Positions 50,685-59,877 of a stretch of 64,000 bases of DNA are shown piece after piece. The notes beneath the pieces were generated by a model that did no database searches, was not told the origin of the DNA, and worked only from the letters and a program-made list of their open reading frames with translations. Source of the DNA: Solwaraspora sp. WMMA2056 (lineage in GTDB: Bacteria > Actinomycetota > Actinomycetes > Mycobacteriales > Micromonosporaceae); assembly GCF_030345095.1 (NCBI RefSeq), contig NZ_CP128360.1, positions 1,054,001-1,118,000 on the forward strand, read 5' to 3'. Within the stretch, counting starts at the first letter, position 1. Each line of letters starts with the position of its first letter. A program made the position numbers and the translations under genes.

Positions 50685-51758
50685 ATGGACTCACCTCCCC
50701 GAAGTACGCCAACTCCCGGCGAGCCGCCCGATTCGCGGGGACTTGCCGGGCCGGTGGTGACCGCGACCACTGCCGTGTCGGCAACCCGACCAGCGCTGAT
50801 CTGGTCGGCCCTGATGATCGTCTACGTCGTCTGGGGCTCGACCTACCTGGCGATCCGGGTGGTGGTGGAGACGATGCCACCGATGGCGGCGGCGGGTGCC
50901 CGGTTCGGCCTGGCGGCACTGCTGCTCGCGGTGATCCTGCGGGTCAGCCGGGGTCGCGGCGCGCTGCGGGTCACCGCCCGACAACTCGCCGGTGCGGCAC
51001 TGGTGGGCGTACTGCTGCTCACCGGCGGGAACGGCTTGGTGATGCTGGCCGAGTCCGGGCCGCCCGGGGTCGCCGTACCGTCCGGGGTCGCCGCGCTGCT
51101 CATCGCGATGGTGCCGTTGCTGGTCGTGGTGTACCGGCTCGCGGTGCGGGACCGTCCCCGGCCGACCACCGTCGTCGGCGTACTCGTCGGCCTGGGTGGA
51201 CTGGTCGTGCTGATCGCCCCGACCGGTGGCGCGGCGGCCGCGCCGCTGACCGGGTCGCTGGTCGTGGTGGCCGCCGCCACCGCCTGGTCGGCCGGTTCGT
51301 TCATCGCCGGCCGGATCAGCATGCCGACCGACGCCTTCGTCACCACCGTCTACCAGATGGCCGCCGGCGCGGCCGCGCTGGTGGCGTTCGGTGTGCTGCG
51401 GGGCGAACTGCGCGGCGTCGACCTGACCCAGATCTCGGCGAGATCCTGGTGGGCACTGGCGTACCTGCTGGTGGCCGGCTCGCTGATCGCGTTCACCGCG
51501 TACGTGTGGCTGTTGCAGCACGCGCCGATCTCGCTGGTCGCCACCTACGCGTACGTCAACCCGGTGGTCGCGGTCGCGCTCGGCGCGCTGCTGGCCGCCG
51601 AACCGGTCACCCCGCGCATCCTGCTCGGCGGCCTGGTGATCGTCGTCGGGGTGGCGCTGGTGGTGACCACCGAACGGCCGCGGGTCAGCGGCCGGGTCAG
51701 CGGACGAACAGGGTGGCCCGGCCGTCGCGGATCCCGACGATCTGTCCCCGGACGTTGA
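50685..51758 (+). CDS. EamA/DMT-family transporter
   Basis: A 357-residue drug/metabolite exporter with ten predicted helices in two EamA repeats: LIWSALMIVYVVWGSTYLAI (first) and AWSAGSFIAGRISMPTDAF (second), ending VNPVVAVALGALLAAEPVTP. The first 40 residues are a hydrophilic leader. ATG at 50685 is divergent from copy 2 of the LppU-like genes across 84 bases. Substrate unknown. The last 62 bases overlap the convergent HAF-repeat gene. The final 25 residues are Arg/Gly-rich and may be an extension caused by loss of an earlier stop. Confidence 0.9.
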   Translation: MDSPPRSTPTPGEPPDSRGLAGPVVTATTAVSATRPALIWSALMIVYVVWGSTYLAIRVVVETMPPMAAAGARFGLAALLLAVILRVSRGRGALRVTARQLAGAALVGVLLLTGGNGLVMLAESGPPGVAVPSGVAALLIAMVPLLVVVYRLAVRDRPRPTTVVGVLVGLGGLVVLIAPTGGAAAAPLTGSLVVVAAATAWSAGSFIAGRISMPTDAFVTTVYQMAAGAAALVAFGVLRGELRGVDLTQISARSWWALAYLLVAGSLIAFTAYVWLLQHAPISLVATYAYVNPVVAVALGALLAAEPVTPRILLGGLVIVVGVALVVTTERPRVSGRVSGRTGWPGRRGSRRSVPGR

Positions 51759-52764
51759 CGTCGACGACCCGGTCGGTGGGGCGCAGGCCCAGGGTGGTCA
51801 GGTCGACCATGGTGCCGTGCTGCCAGCGGAACGGATGGCTGGCGCCGGTCGCGGTGTCTGCGTGGCCGATCACCACGCCCCGGTCGCTGATCGCGACGGC
51901 GGAACTGTCGGCACCGCCGAGGGTGCCGAGATCCCTGATCGCGCCGTCCCGCCACAGGTAGGCGTGCCATTGCCGGTCCGCCGTCGTCGAGCCACCGACG
52001 ATCTCCCGCCGGTTGTTGACGTCGGCCGGTTGGTTGGGCCACAGCCCGTCGCCACCCAGGGTGCCGAGGTCGGTCCGGACGCCCCGGTGCCAGCGGTAGC
52101 CACGGCAGTTGCACGGGTACCCAGGGGTCGGTTCGTACTCGCCGACGATGTCGCCCCAGTTGTTGATGCCGGTCTGCGCCGCGTACGCGTTGTTGTGCCA
52201 GAGCATGGTCAGCTCGCCCCGGTGCCAGAGGAAGCTCTGGTCCGGTGAGGTCACCTCGGCGGTGCCGAAGACCACGCCGAGATCGTTGATGGAGACCGCG
52301 TACGAGGATCCGGCATCGGGAATCTCGATCGTGGTGAATGCGCCTCGATGCCAGACCGCCACCTGGGAGAGTCCGGTGGCCGTGATCGCGTTGCCCACCA
52401 CCATCCCCGCCTCGTTGATCTCTGCGGCGTGGAACCGGTCGAAGCCGTCGGGTGCGCCGAGCGGTGTCAGTTCCCCGGCCTGCCACAGGTGACCGCCGCC
52501 GACGACCTGGCCCCGGTCGTTGATCGCCAGGCTCCATTCGGTCGCGGCGAAGCCGAGATCAACCGCCCGGTACGGACGGTCCGTCCGGCTGGCAGCGGCA
52601 CCGTCGGCCGTCGGGCCACCGGCACCCGCCGCCGACGGACCGACGGCCACGCCGATCGACATCGCCAGCGTGGCGACGAGCACCGTGGCGACGCGCACCG
52701 TGGCGACGCGCACCGTAGCGACGCGCGGACTGGTTCGGGGGAACGTCCGGAGTGACTGACCCAT
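51697..52764 (-). CDS. Exported HAF-repeat protein
   Basis: A 355-residue secreted protein. A signal peptide of unusual length contains VATVRVATVRVATVLVATLA, then AVGPSAAGAGG. The mature part is made of repeats of about 50 residues containing a Trp/His-rich strand and the HAF signature: AINDRGQVVGGGHLWQAGEL, EINEAGMVVGNAITATG, SINDLGVVFGTAEV, AISDRGVVIGHADT. These are probable beta-propeller or barrel blades, about seven. The function is unknown. The start is likely ATG at 52764; the Val/Ala/Thr stretch derives from a 15-base tandem repeat in the DNA. Confidence 0.82.
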   Translation of the reverse strand: MGQSLRTFPRTSPRVATVRVATVRVATVLVATLAMSIGVAVGPSAAGAGGPTADGAAASRTDRPYRAVDLGFAATEWSLAINDRGQVVGGGHLWQAGELTPLGAPDGFDRFHAAEINEAGMVVGNAITATGLSQVAVWHRGAFTTIEIPDAGSSYAVSINDLGVVFGTAEVTSPDQSFLWHRGELTMLWHNNAYAAQTGINNWGDIVGEYEPTPGYPCNCRGYRWHRGVRTDLGTLGGDGLWPNQPADVNNRREIVGGSTTADRQWHAYLWRDGAIRDLGTLGGADSSAVAISDRGVVIGHADTATGASHPFRWQHGTMVDLTTLGLRPTDRVVDVNVRGQIVGIRDGRATLFVR

Positions 52765-52843
52765 GGTAGTCAGGGTGCTAGCTGAGCGTAACGCTCGTCA
52801 ATGCGTGTCGGGTGTCTATCGGTGAGGTGACAGTTGCCCATTG

Positions 52844-55800
52844 TCACAACAGACGTAGTTGGCGATCCTTCGGGCGGCGCGGACCTTCCGCCCCGAGCCG
52901 GTCGAACAGGCCGGCGTCGATCGCGTCCAGGAACGGTGTCGGCCGCATGTCCCGCTCCTGGCCGTGCCGCAGCCGCCGACCCGCGTGGGAGACGTACAGC
53001 CGGTCCTGCGCCCGGGTCAGCCCGACGAAGAACAGCCGCCGTTCCTCGGCGATCTCGTCCTCGCTGGGCGCCCTACCGGCGAACCGCAACGGCAGCAGGC
53101 CGTCCTCGCAGCCGACCAGGAAGACCACCGGGAACTCCAGGCCCTTCGCGGCGTGCAGGGTGAGCAGGGTGACCGCCTCGGCCCGAGGGTCCAGCGCGTC
53201 CACCTCGGCGCCGGTCTCCAGCTGCGCCAGCAGCAGCGACAGGTCCTCGCCGCAGCGGTGCGCCAACGGGGTCAGCAGCTCCACCGCCGCCCAGACGTCC
53301 GCCGGCACCAGCTGCGGCCCGGTCGGCGTGTCCAGGGTCGGCGCGGTCAACCGGTCGGCCAGCACCTGACCAGCGGCCCGGACCCGGGCGGTGAGGGCGG
53401 CGTCCGGCCCGCCGGCACCGACGTGGCGCAGCTCCCGGGCGATCGCCAGCACCCCCGGACGGTCCCGCAGCCGGTTGTGCGAACGCTTCTGCACCGGTAC
53501 GCCCGCCCGGGTCAACGCCTCCACGATCGGCCCCGACTGGGCGTCGGTGCGGTACAGCACGGCGATGTCGGAGAACGACACCGTCGACGACTGCCCGTCG
53601 ATTCGCCCCGAGTCCAGCGACCGGTGCGACACCCCGCCGACCAGCTCGTCGACCGTACGCACGACGAACGTCGCCTCGTCGGCGGCCGTCGCGGCCGGGT
53701 ACAGCCCGATCAGCGGTGCCTGCGGATCCAGCCGGGCCGGCTCCAGCCGGCGGCCGCGTACCAGCGAACTGGGCGCGATGGCCTGCACGGCGGCGGCCAG
53801 GATCGGCGCCGCCGACCGGTAGTTGCGGGCCAGCCGGACCAGCCGGGCGTCGACGAAGTCCTCCGAGAACCGCAGGAAGTAGCGCACGTCGGCACCGCGG
53901 AACGAGTAGATCGCCTGGTCCGGGTCGCCGATCGCGCAGAGGTTGCCGTCGGCCGGGCTGAGTAGCCGCAGCAGGTCGTACTGGTCGGCGTCGACGTCCT
54001 GATACTCGTCGACGAAGATCCACCGCCAGCGGTCCCGGTAGCGCGCCACCAGCTTCGGGTCCTCGCGCAGCAGCCGCAGCGGCAGGGTGACCAGCTCGTC
54101 CAGGTCGACCAGGCCGGCGGCGCGCAGCAGCTTGGCGTACGTCGCGTCGTCCTCGCCGGCCTCGGCGCGGGCCTGGTCGCGTTCGGCGTCGTCGGCGATC
54201 CGGAAGCCCTTCGGCAGCCCGGCGGCCTTCGGGTTCTCCCGCAGGATGGTCAGCCCGAGCGAGTGGAAGGTGGCCACCGTGACGTCCTCGGCGACCGGGC
54301 CGAGCAGCCCGTCGAGCCGGTGCCGCAGCTCCTCGGCGGCCCGCCGGGTGAAGGTGATCGCCAGGCAGTGCTCGGGGAAGACGTTGAGTTCGGCGCAGAG
54401 GTACGCGATCCGGTGGGTCAGCGTCCGGGTCTTGCCGGTGCCCGGCCCGGCCACGATCAGCAGCGGCCCGCCCGGCGCGGACGCGGCGACCCGCTGCATC
54501 GCGTCGAGCCGGTCCAGCAGCCCGGTGCCGACCTCCTCCATGCCGGCCAGCATCGGCTCGAACGGCTCGTGCGGCGACGGCGTCGGTGGCGGCGGGATCG
54601 GCGGCGGTGCCGGCTCCGTACCGGCCCGGCCGCCACGGGACGCGCGGCCGGTAGCGGCACGGCCGGCGCGCCGGGCACCGGCCGGGGTCGGTCCGTCGGC
54701 GGCCGCCGACTCGCTGGGCGGTCGCTGCGCCGGCACCGGTACGTCGAACAGCGCCTCCGGCTGACCGGCACCGCCACCGGTCGCCAACTCGCCCGGCGCG
54801 AACAGGGTGATCACCCCGTACTCGCCGTCGTAGCCCGGCACCCGGTGGACCTCGCCGCGACGCAGCCGCCCGATCGCCTCGGCGAGCAGTTCCCCGCCGA
54901 CCCGCCGGATGTCGTCCACCGGCACCGTGGTCAGGATGTCCAGCTCCGGGCCGAGCGCGGCGACCAGGTTGACCACCTGGCCCTCGACGGTCTTGGACCG
55001 GGCACCGACCCGGTGGATCTCGCCGACGATCTCCGGCAGCGCCACCAGGTGGGTGACCTGCTTCGCGTGCGCCGGCCGGTGCCCGTCCGGCCGGTCGGCG
55101 AGATCCTCGACCCGGCTCAGCACTCCGACGGTCAGCGGCTTGCCGCACTGCGGGCAGCGGCCGGCGGCCTGCCGGGTCTGCTCCGGCGACCAGTTGACGC
55201 CACAGTTGCGGTGCCCGTCGGCGTGGTACTTGCCCTCCTCCGGGAAGAACTCGATCGTGCCGACCAGCCCGTCTCCGGTGCGCAGCGCCTCCCGTACGGC
55301 GTAGTAGTCGAGCGCGCTGTCCAGCACGGTGGCCTCCCGGGCCAGCGCGGGCGGCGAATGGGCGTCGGAGTTCGACACCAGCTGGTATTTGTCCAGATGG
55401 GACACCCGCCAGTTCATCGCCGGGTCCGACGACAGGCCGGTCTCCACCGCGAAGATGTGCCCGGCCAGGTCGGCGTAGCAGTCGGCGATCGCGTCGAAGC
55501 CGGACTTGGAGCCCAGCGCGGAGAACCACGGCGTCCAGATGTGCGCCGGCACCAGGTAGCCGTCCTCGCTCGCCGCCAGGGTGATCTCCAGCAGGTCGCG
55601 GGAGTCCAGCCCGAGGATCGGGCGGCCGTCGGAGCCGAGGTTGCCGATGCGGCCCAACGCGGTGTTGAACCGCGCCACCGCGTCCAGATCCGGCAGGTAG
55701 ATCAGGTGGTGCACCTTGCGGGTGCGGTCGTCCCGCTTGTAGATCGTCGAGATCTCGACGCTGAGCATGTAACGCACCGGGTGCGCTTCGGCCTCGCTGG

Positions 55801-56095
55801 CCAGTCGGGGCGGCAGTCGGCGGGCGACGTCGCGCTCCGCCTCCGGGCTGAGCCGGTACAGCCCCGGCTCGGCCGGGCGCAGCGACTCACGCAGGTGCTC
55901 GAACCACGCCGGGTGGGTGAAGTCGCCGGTGCCGAGCAGGCTGACGCCCTTGCGTCGGGCCCACCAGGCCAGGTTCGACATGTTCAGGTCGCGGCTGCAG
56001 GCGCGCGAGTACCGGGAGTGGATGTGCAGGTCGGCGACGAAGGACCCGGGACCCGTGGCGGAGCCGGGGGAGGGCACGGCGCGGTACGGGGGCAC
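52844..56095 (-). CDS. Fusion of PHP endonuclease (EndoQ-like) and UvrD/Rep helicase
   Basis: A 1083-residue protein. Residues about 18-430 form a PHP-domain nuclease: ADLHIHSRYSRACSRDLNMS (HxH), LLGTGDFTHPAWFEHLRESL, VSNSDAHSPPALAREATVLD and a zinc element NCGVNWSPEQ with CPQCGKPLTVGV, the set found in endonuclease Q, which cuts at deaminated bases and AP sites. Residues about 530-1080 are a complete SF1A helicase: IVAGPGTGKTRTLTHRIAYL, WIFVDEYQDVDADQYDLLRL, IGDPDQAIYSFRGADVRYF, LTLHAAKGLEFPVVFLVGCE and RLFFVGLTRAQDRLYVSHAG. GTG at 56095 is chosen over an earlier codon, with AGGATGCGG upstream. A variable linker joins the parts. Confidence 0.9.
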   Translation of the reverse strand: MPPYRAVPSPGSATGPGSFVADLHIHSRYSRACSRDLNMSNLAWWARRKGVSLLGTGDFTHPAWFEHLRESLRPAEPGLYRLSPEAERDVARRLPPRLASEAEAHPVRYMLSVEISTIYKRDDRTRKVHHLIYLPDLDAVARFNTALGRIGNLGSDGRPILGLDSRDLLEITLAASEDGYLVPAHIWTPWFSALGSKSGFDAIADCYADLAGHIFAVETGLSSDPAMNWRVSHLDKYQLVSNSDAHSPPALAREATVLDSALDYYAVREALRTGDGLVGTIEFFPEEGKYHADGHRNCGVNWSPEQTRQAAGRCPQCGKPLTVGVLSRVEDLADRPDGHRPAHAKQVTHLVALPEIVGEIHRVGARSKTVEGQVVNLVAALGPELDILTTVPVDDIRRVGGELLAEAIGRLRRGEVHRVPGYDGEYGVITLFAPGELATGGGAGQPEALFDVPVPAQRPPSESAAADGPTPAGARRAGRAATGRASRGGRAGTEPAPPPIPPPPTPSPHEPFEPMLAGMEEVGTGLLDRLDAMQRVAASAPGGPLLIVAGPGTGKTRTLTHRIAYLCAELNVFPEHCLAITFTRRAAEELRHRLDGLLGPVAEDVTVATFHSLGLTILRENPKAAGLPKGFRIADDAERDQARAEAGEDDATYAKLLRAAGLVDLDELVTLPLRLLREDPKLVARYRDRWRWIFVDEYQDVDADQYDLLRLLSPADGNLCAIGDPDQAIYSFRGADVRYFLRFSEDFVDARLVRLARNYRSAAPILAAAVQAIAPSSLVRGRRLEPARLDPQAPLIGLYPAATAADEATFVVRTVDELVGGVSHRSLDSGRIDGQSSTVSFSDIAVLYRTDAQSGPIVEALTRAGVPVQKRSHNRLRDRPGVLAIARELRHVGAGGPDAALTARVRAAGQVLADRLTAPTLDTPTGPQLVPADVWAAVELLTPLAHRCGEDLSLLLAQLETGAEVDALDPRAEAVTLLTLHAAKGLEFPVVFLVGCEDGLLPLRFAGRAPSEDEIAEERRLFFVGLTRAQDRLYVSHAGRRLRHGQERDMRPTPFLDAIDAGLFDRLGAEGPRRPKDRQLRLL

Positions 56096-56164
56096 GCCGC
56101 ATCCTGTCACGAACGCCGGCCGGGCGCAGGGTCGCCACGCGCGCGAACGCACGAGACGTGACTC

Positions 56165-57457
56165 TCACTCGCTGCGCAGCTGCACCAGGGAGACCTGCGG
56201 TGGGGCGCCGACGCGCACCGGCGGGCCCCAGAATCCGGCGCCGTTGGTCACGTACACCTGGGTGCCGTCGACCGTCGCCAGGCCGGAGACGACCGGCTGG
56301 ACCAGCCGTACGGCCAGGTTGAACGGGACGATCTGACCGCCGTGGGTGTGCCCGGACAGTTGCAGGTCGACGCCGTACCGGGCGGCCTCGTGGGCCTGCA
56401 CCGGCTGGTGGGCGAGCAGCACCACCGGGCGGTCGCGGTCCCGGTCGCCGAGCGCCCGGTCGTAGTCCGGGCCGGCCAGTGGACCGTCCGGCGGGCCGGC
56501 CTGCGCACCGGCGGGCGGGCTCGCCGTCGCGCCGGTCGGGTCGTTGACCCCGGCCAGGTCGAGCACCCCGCCCGGGGTGACGATCTCCCGGCGTTCGTTG
56601 ACCAGCACCTGCAGGCCGAGCCGCTGCACCTCGGTGACCCACTCCTGCGCGCCGGAGTAGTACTCGTGGTTGCCGGTGACGAAGAAGCTGCCGTACCGGG
56701 CCCGCAGCCCGGCCAGCGGGGCGGCGGTCGGGCCGAGCTCGTCGACCGTGCCGTCGACCAGGTCGCCGACGACCGCGACCAGGTCGGCGTCCAGGCTGTT
56801 GATCAGCTCCACGATCCGGGCGGTGTGCCCGACCCCGGTCAGCGGTCCGATGTGGATGTCCGACACGGTGGCGATCCGCAGCCCGTCCATGGCCCGGGGC
56901 AGGCGGGCGAGCGGGATCTGCACCCGGTCCAGCTGGGGCGGGCCGAGCGCGGTCCGTACGCCGTAGCCGGTGACGCCGGCGGCGGTCAACCCGGCGAAGA
57001 TCGCCGCGCCCCGGGCGATCAGCAGCCGCCGGCCCGGGTCCGGCACGATGTCGGTGGCGGGTCGGCCGCCGGGCAGCGCGGTCGGCGGCGGCGGGGCCGC
57101 CGCGGCCGCCGGGGCGGTCACCGGCACCGAGTCCAGCGTGCCGACCTGCCGGCCGCGCGCCCGCCCGACCAGCCGGACCACCAGCAGCGGCAGCTCCAGC
57201 GCCAGCAGGACGACCAGCAGGTAGAACATCACCGCCAGCCACACGTATCCGGGCCAGGCCAGCCAGGACATCCCGGCGGACCGGGTGCTGACCATCGTCG
57301 TCGGCACCAGCACCGCCAACCCGAGGGCCAGCAGGCTGCCGGCCCGCCGCCACCGGCCCGGCCGGGTGGTGTCGCGCACCAGGCGTCGCCACAGGTAGAG
57401 GTGGATCAGGCCGGTGATCAGCGTCAGGGTGCCGACGAACCCGAGTACGGCGAGCAC
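56165..57457 (-). CDS. Membrane-anchored metallophosphoesterase
   Basis: A 430-residue protein with four N-terminal helices (about 1-100) and a C-terminal calcineurin-like phosphoesterase domain (about 185-430). Metal motifs are present: IATVSDIHIGPLTGVGHT, LVAVVGDLVDGTV, GSFFVTGNHEYYSGAQ and QLSGHTHGGQIVPFN. It belongs to the YkuE/YaeI-like family; substrates may be UDP-diacylglucosamine-type or unknown phosphoesters. ATG at 57457 is 16 bases from moaD, which is on the same strand upstream, so it may be co-transcribed with moaA-moaD. Confidence 0.92.
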   Translation of the reverse strand: MLAVLGFVGTLTLITGLIHLYLWRRLVRDTTRPGRWRRAGSLLALGLAVLVPTTMVSTRSAGMSWLAWPGYVWLAVMFYLLVVLLALELPLLVVRLVGRARGRQVGTLDSVPVTAPAAAAAPPPPTALPGGRPATDIVPDPGRRLLIARGAAIFAGLTAAGVTGYGVRTALGPPQLDRVQIPLARLPRAMDGLRIATVSDIHIGPLTGVGHTARIVELINSLDADLVAVVGDLVDGTVDELGPTAAPLAGLRARYGSFFVTGNHEYYSGAQEWVTEVQRLGLQVLVNERREIVTPGGVLDLAGVNDPTGATASPPAGAQAGPPDGPLAGPDYDRALGDRDRDRPVVLLAHQPVQAHEAARYGVDLQLSGHTHGGQIVPFNLAVRLVQPVVSGLATVDGTQVYVTNGAGFWGPPVRVGAPPQVSLVQLRSE

Positions 57458-57472
57458 AGCGTCGGACTCTCC

Positions 57473-57721
57473 TCAGCCGCCGGCAAATGGTGGCAGTACG
57501 TCGACCGTGGCACCGGCCGGCAACGGTGTGTGACGATCATGCCAGACGGTGCCGTCGACCAGGAAACTCGCCACCGCCAGCACCCGGCCCAGCCCGTCGC
57601 CGTGCCGGCTGGTCAACTCGGTGACGAAGCCGTCGCGGTCCAGCCCGGCCGGTACGGCGTCGCTGGTCCGACCGGCCGCCGCCCGCGCCCCAGCGAAGTA
57701 ACGCACCGTCACCGATTCCAT
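57473..57721 (-). CDS. moaD: Sulfur carrier protein MoaD
   Basis: An 82-residue ubiquitin-like carrier ending in the required Gly-Gly (VDVLPPFAGG). The start MESVTVRYFAGARAAAGRTS and LPAGATVDVLPP are typical of MoaD; ThiS is excluded by context. The ATG at 57721 lies two bases after the moaA stop. The C-terminal thiocarboxylate supplies sulfur to cPMP with MoaE (44384). Confidence 0.92.
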   Translation of the reverse strand: MESVTVRYFAGARAAAGRTSDAVPAGLDRDGFVTELTSRHGDGLGRVLAVASFLVDGTVWHDRHTPLPAGATVDVLPPFAGG

Positions 57722-57723
57722 GC

Positions 57724-58758
57724 TCAGCCGCCAATCGCCGACATCGGGCGGGCCGGCTGCAGGAACGTCGGGTCGTCGATGCCGTGCCCGGCCCGTTTTC
57801 CGGCCATCGCCACCCGCCAGCGCCGGGCCAGCTCGGCATCGTCGGCCCCGGCCCGCAACGCGCCCCGAAGGTCGGACTCGTGCCGGGCGAACAGGCAGTC
57901 CCGCACCTGGCCGTCGGCGGTCAGCCGGGTCCGGTCGCAGTCGCCGCAGAACGGCCTGGTCACCGTACCGATGACACCGACCCGGGCCGGTCGGCCGTCG
58001 GCGGCCTCGGCTCCGTCGACCAGCCACGTCTCGGCGGGTGCGCCACCACGTTCGGCGGGATCCGGCAGCAGGGTGAACTCGGCCTGCAGCGCCGCTAGGG
58101 TCTCGGCGGCGGTGACCATCTGCGCCCGGTCCCAGGACTGCTGGGCATCCAACGGCATCTGCTCGATGAAGCGCAGCTCGTAGCCGTGCCGCAGGGCGTA
58201 CCGCAGCAGGGCCGGTGCCTCGTCGTCGTTGACGCCGCGCAGCAGCACGGCGTTGATCTTGACCGGGGTCAGCCCGGCCGCCGCCGCCCCGGCCAGCCCG
58301 GCGAGCACGTCCGGCAGCCGACGCCGGTGCGCCAACCGGGCGAACCGCTCCGGATCGAGGGTGTCCAACGACACATTCACCCGGTCCAGCCCGGCCGCGC
58401 GCAGCCCCGGCGCCAACCGATCCAGCCCGATCCCGTTGGTGGTCAGCGACAGCACCGGTCGGGGCCGCAGCGCCGCCACCGCCGCGACGATCCGGGACAG
58501 GCCGGGACGCAGCAGCGGCTCCCCGCCGGTGAACCGCACCTCGGTCACCCCGAGCCGGGTCACCGCCACGGCGACCAGCCGGATCACCTCGTCGTCGGTG
58601 AGAATGTCCGCGCTGGGCAGCCAGGGCAGACCTTCCGGCGGCATGCAGTACGAGCAGCGCAGGTTGCACCGGTCGGTCAGGGACACCCGCAGGTCCGTGG
58701 CGACCCGTCCGTACCGGTCGGTGAGCCGGCCGTCGACGGGCCGCGCGCTCGGTTCCAT
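57724..58758 (-). CDS. moaA: GTP 3',8-cyclase MoaA
   Basis: A 344-residue radical-SAM enzyme for the first step of molybdenum cofactor synthesis. The N-terminal cluster motif is DRCNLRCSYCMPPEG (CxxxCxxC), followed by RFTGGEPLLRPGLSRIVAAV. The C-terminal cluster region is FCGDCDRTRLTADGQVRDCL. The chain ends in Gly-Gly (MSAIGG), needed for activity. It begins about 15 residues past ATG 58758 with RVATDLRVSLTDRCN. The gene is followed by moaD. Confidence 0.95.
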   Translation of the reverse strand: MEPSARPVDGRLTDRYGRVATDLRVSLTDRCNLRCSYCMPPEGLPWLPSADILTDDEVIRLVAVAVTRLGVTEVRFTGGEPLLRPGLSRIVAAVAALRPRPVLSLTTNGIGLDRLAPGLRAAGLDRVNVSLDTLDPERFARLAHRRRLPDVLAGLAGAAAAGLTPVKINAVLLRGVNDDEAPALLRYALRHGYELRFIEQMPLDAQQSWDRAQMVTAAETLAALQAEFTLLPDPAERGGAPAETWLVDGAEAADGRPARVGVIGTVTRPFCGDCDRTRLTADGQVRDCLFARHESDLRGALRAGADDAELARRWRVAMAGKRAGHGIDDPTFLQPARPMSAIGG

Positions 58759-58858
58759 GCGCCGACGGTAGCGCGCCGGTCCGACGTCCGTGTTTCGGCG
58801 GGATGCTCAGCCACGGTGCGCTGGCAGGTCCGCCGCGCAGCGCAGGTTCGCGGTGCGG

Positions 58859-59752
58859 TCAGCCACGCAGCGCGGCGCGGGCCGCGTCGGCGACCGCCGA
58901 GCGGTACGCCGCCCCGAACAGCGCGGTGTGCACCAGCAGCAGCTGCAGTTGGTGCAGCGGCACCCGGGCGGCCCAGCCGTCGGCCAGCGGCCACTGCTGC
59001 TGGTAGCCGGCCAGGATCCGGTCCAGGTGCGGGGCACCACCGAAGAGGGCCAACTGCGCCAGGTCGGTTTCCCGGTGACCGCCGTGCGCCGCCGGGTCGA
59101 CCAGCCGGACCCGCCCGTCCGCCCCCCACAGCAGGTTGCCCGGCCACAGGTCACCGTGCACCCGGGCCGGCGGCTCGTCGCCGCCGTACTCGTCGATCCG
59201 GTCGATCAACTGCTCGACCAGAGCGACCTCGGCGGCGGTGAGCGCGCCGCCGTCGGCCGACATCCGCAGGTACGGCACCAGCCGGCGCTGGGCGAACCAC
59301 TGCGGCCACGGCTGACCGGTCGTCGGGGTGTTGTCCTGCGGCAACGCGCCGATCACACCCGGCCAGTCGGCACCGAAACACGCCGCGCCGGCCCGATGGG
59401 TGATCGCGAGCTCCCGGCCGAACCGTTCGGCGGCGGCGGCGTCCGGCTCGCCCGGCTCGACCCACTCCAGGGCCAGCAGCTGCGGCAGGGCCACGATCAC
59501 CTCGGGCACCGGGGCGCCGCCGGCCGCGCCCAACCAGCGCAGCCCGGCGGCCTCGGCGGCGAAGAAACCCTCGGGCACCGGCGCGGCGGCGGTCTCCGGC
59601 CAGGTCTTCGCGAACACCGAGTTGCCGTCGTCGAGCGTCAGCCGGCTCGCCGCGCAGATGCTGCCACCGGCCACCGGGGTCTCCCGGATGCGCTGATGGG
59701 TCAGGAAGGTCGGCAGGTGCTCCGGGTGGGCCCGCAGGTACGCCAGATCCAT
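58859..59752 (-). CDS. Fructosamine kinase-family protein
   Basis: A 297-residue kinase-fold protein of the fructosamine/ketosamine-3-kinase family, which phosphorylates glycated amines so they can be removed. Motifs: GGSICAASRLTLDDGNSVFAK (nucleotide-loop region with Lys), ARVHGDLWPGNLLWGADGRV (catalytic HGDxWxGN) and VDPAAHGGHRETDLAQL (DPA in place of DFG). The C-terminal helices match the family. ATG at 59752 is preferred over an upstream in-frame codon that would add 29 non-conserved residues. Confidence 0.9.
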   Translation of the reverse strand: MDLAYLRAHPEHLPTFLTHQRIRETPVAGGSICAASRLTLDDGNSVFAKTWPETAAAPVPEGFFAAEAAGLRWLGAAGGAPVPEVIVALPQLLALEWVEPGEPDAAAAERFGRELAITHRAGAACFGADWPGVIGALPQDNTPTTGQPWPQWFAQRRLVPYLRMSADGGALTAAEVALVEQLIDRIDEYGGDEPPARVHGDLWPGNLLWGADGRVRLVDPAAHGGHRETDLAQLALFGGAPHLDRILAGYQQQWPLADGWAARVPLHQLQLLLVHTALFGAAYRSAVADAARAALRG

Positions 59753-59877
59753 GCCGGCACCGTAACGCCGGATCGTGGGCACACCGCACCGGGGCCGACC
59801 GACGCCACGCCGACGACGCCGCCACCCGCTTGAGGGCATCCGGAAATCGCCCTACCTGCGCCAATACGGAGCGTAGC

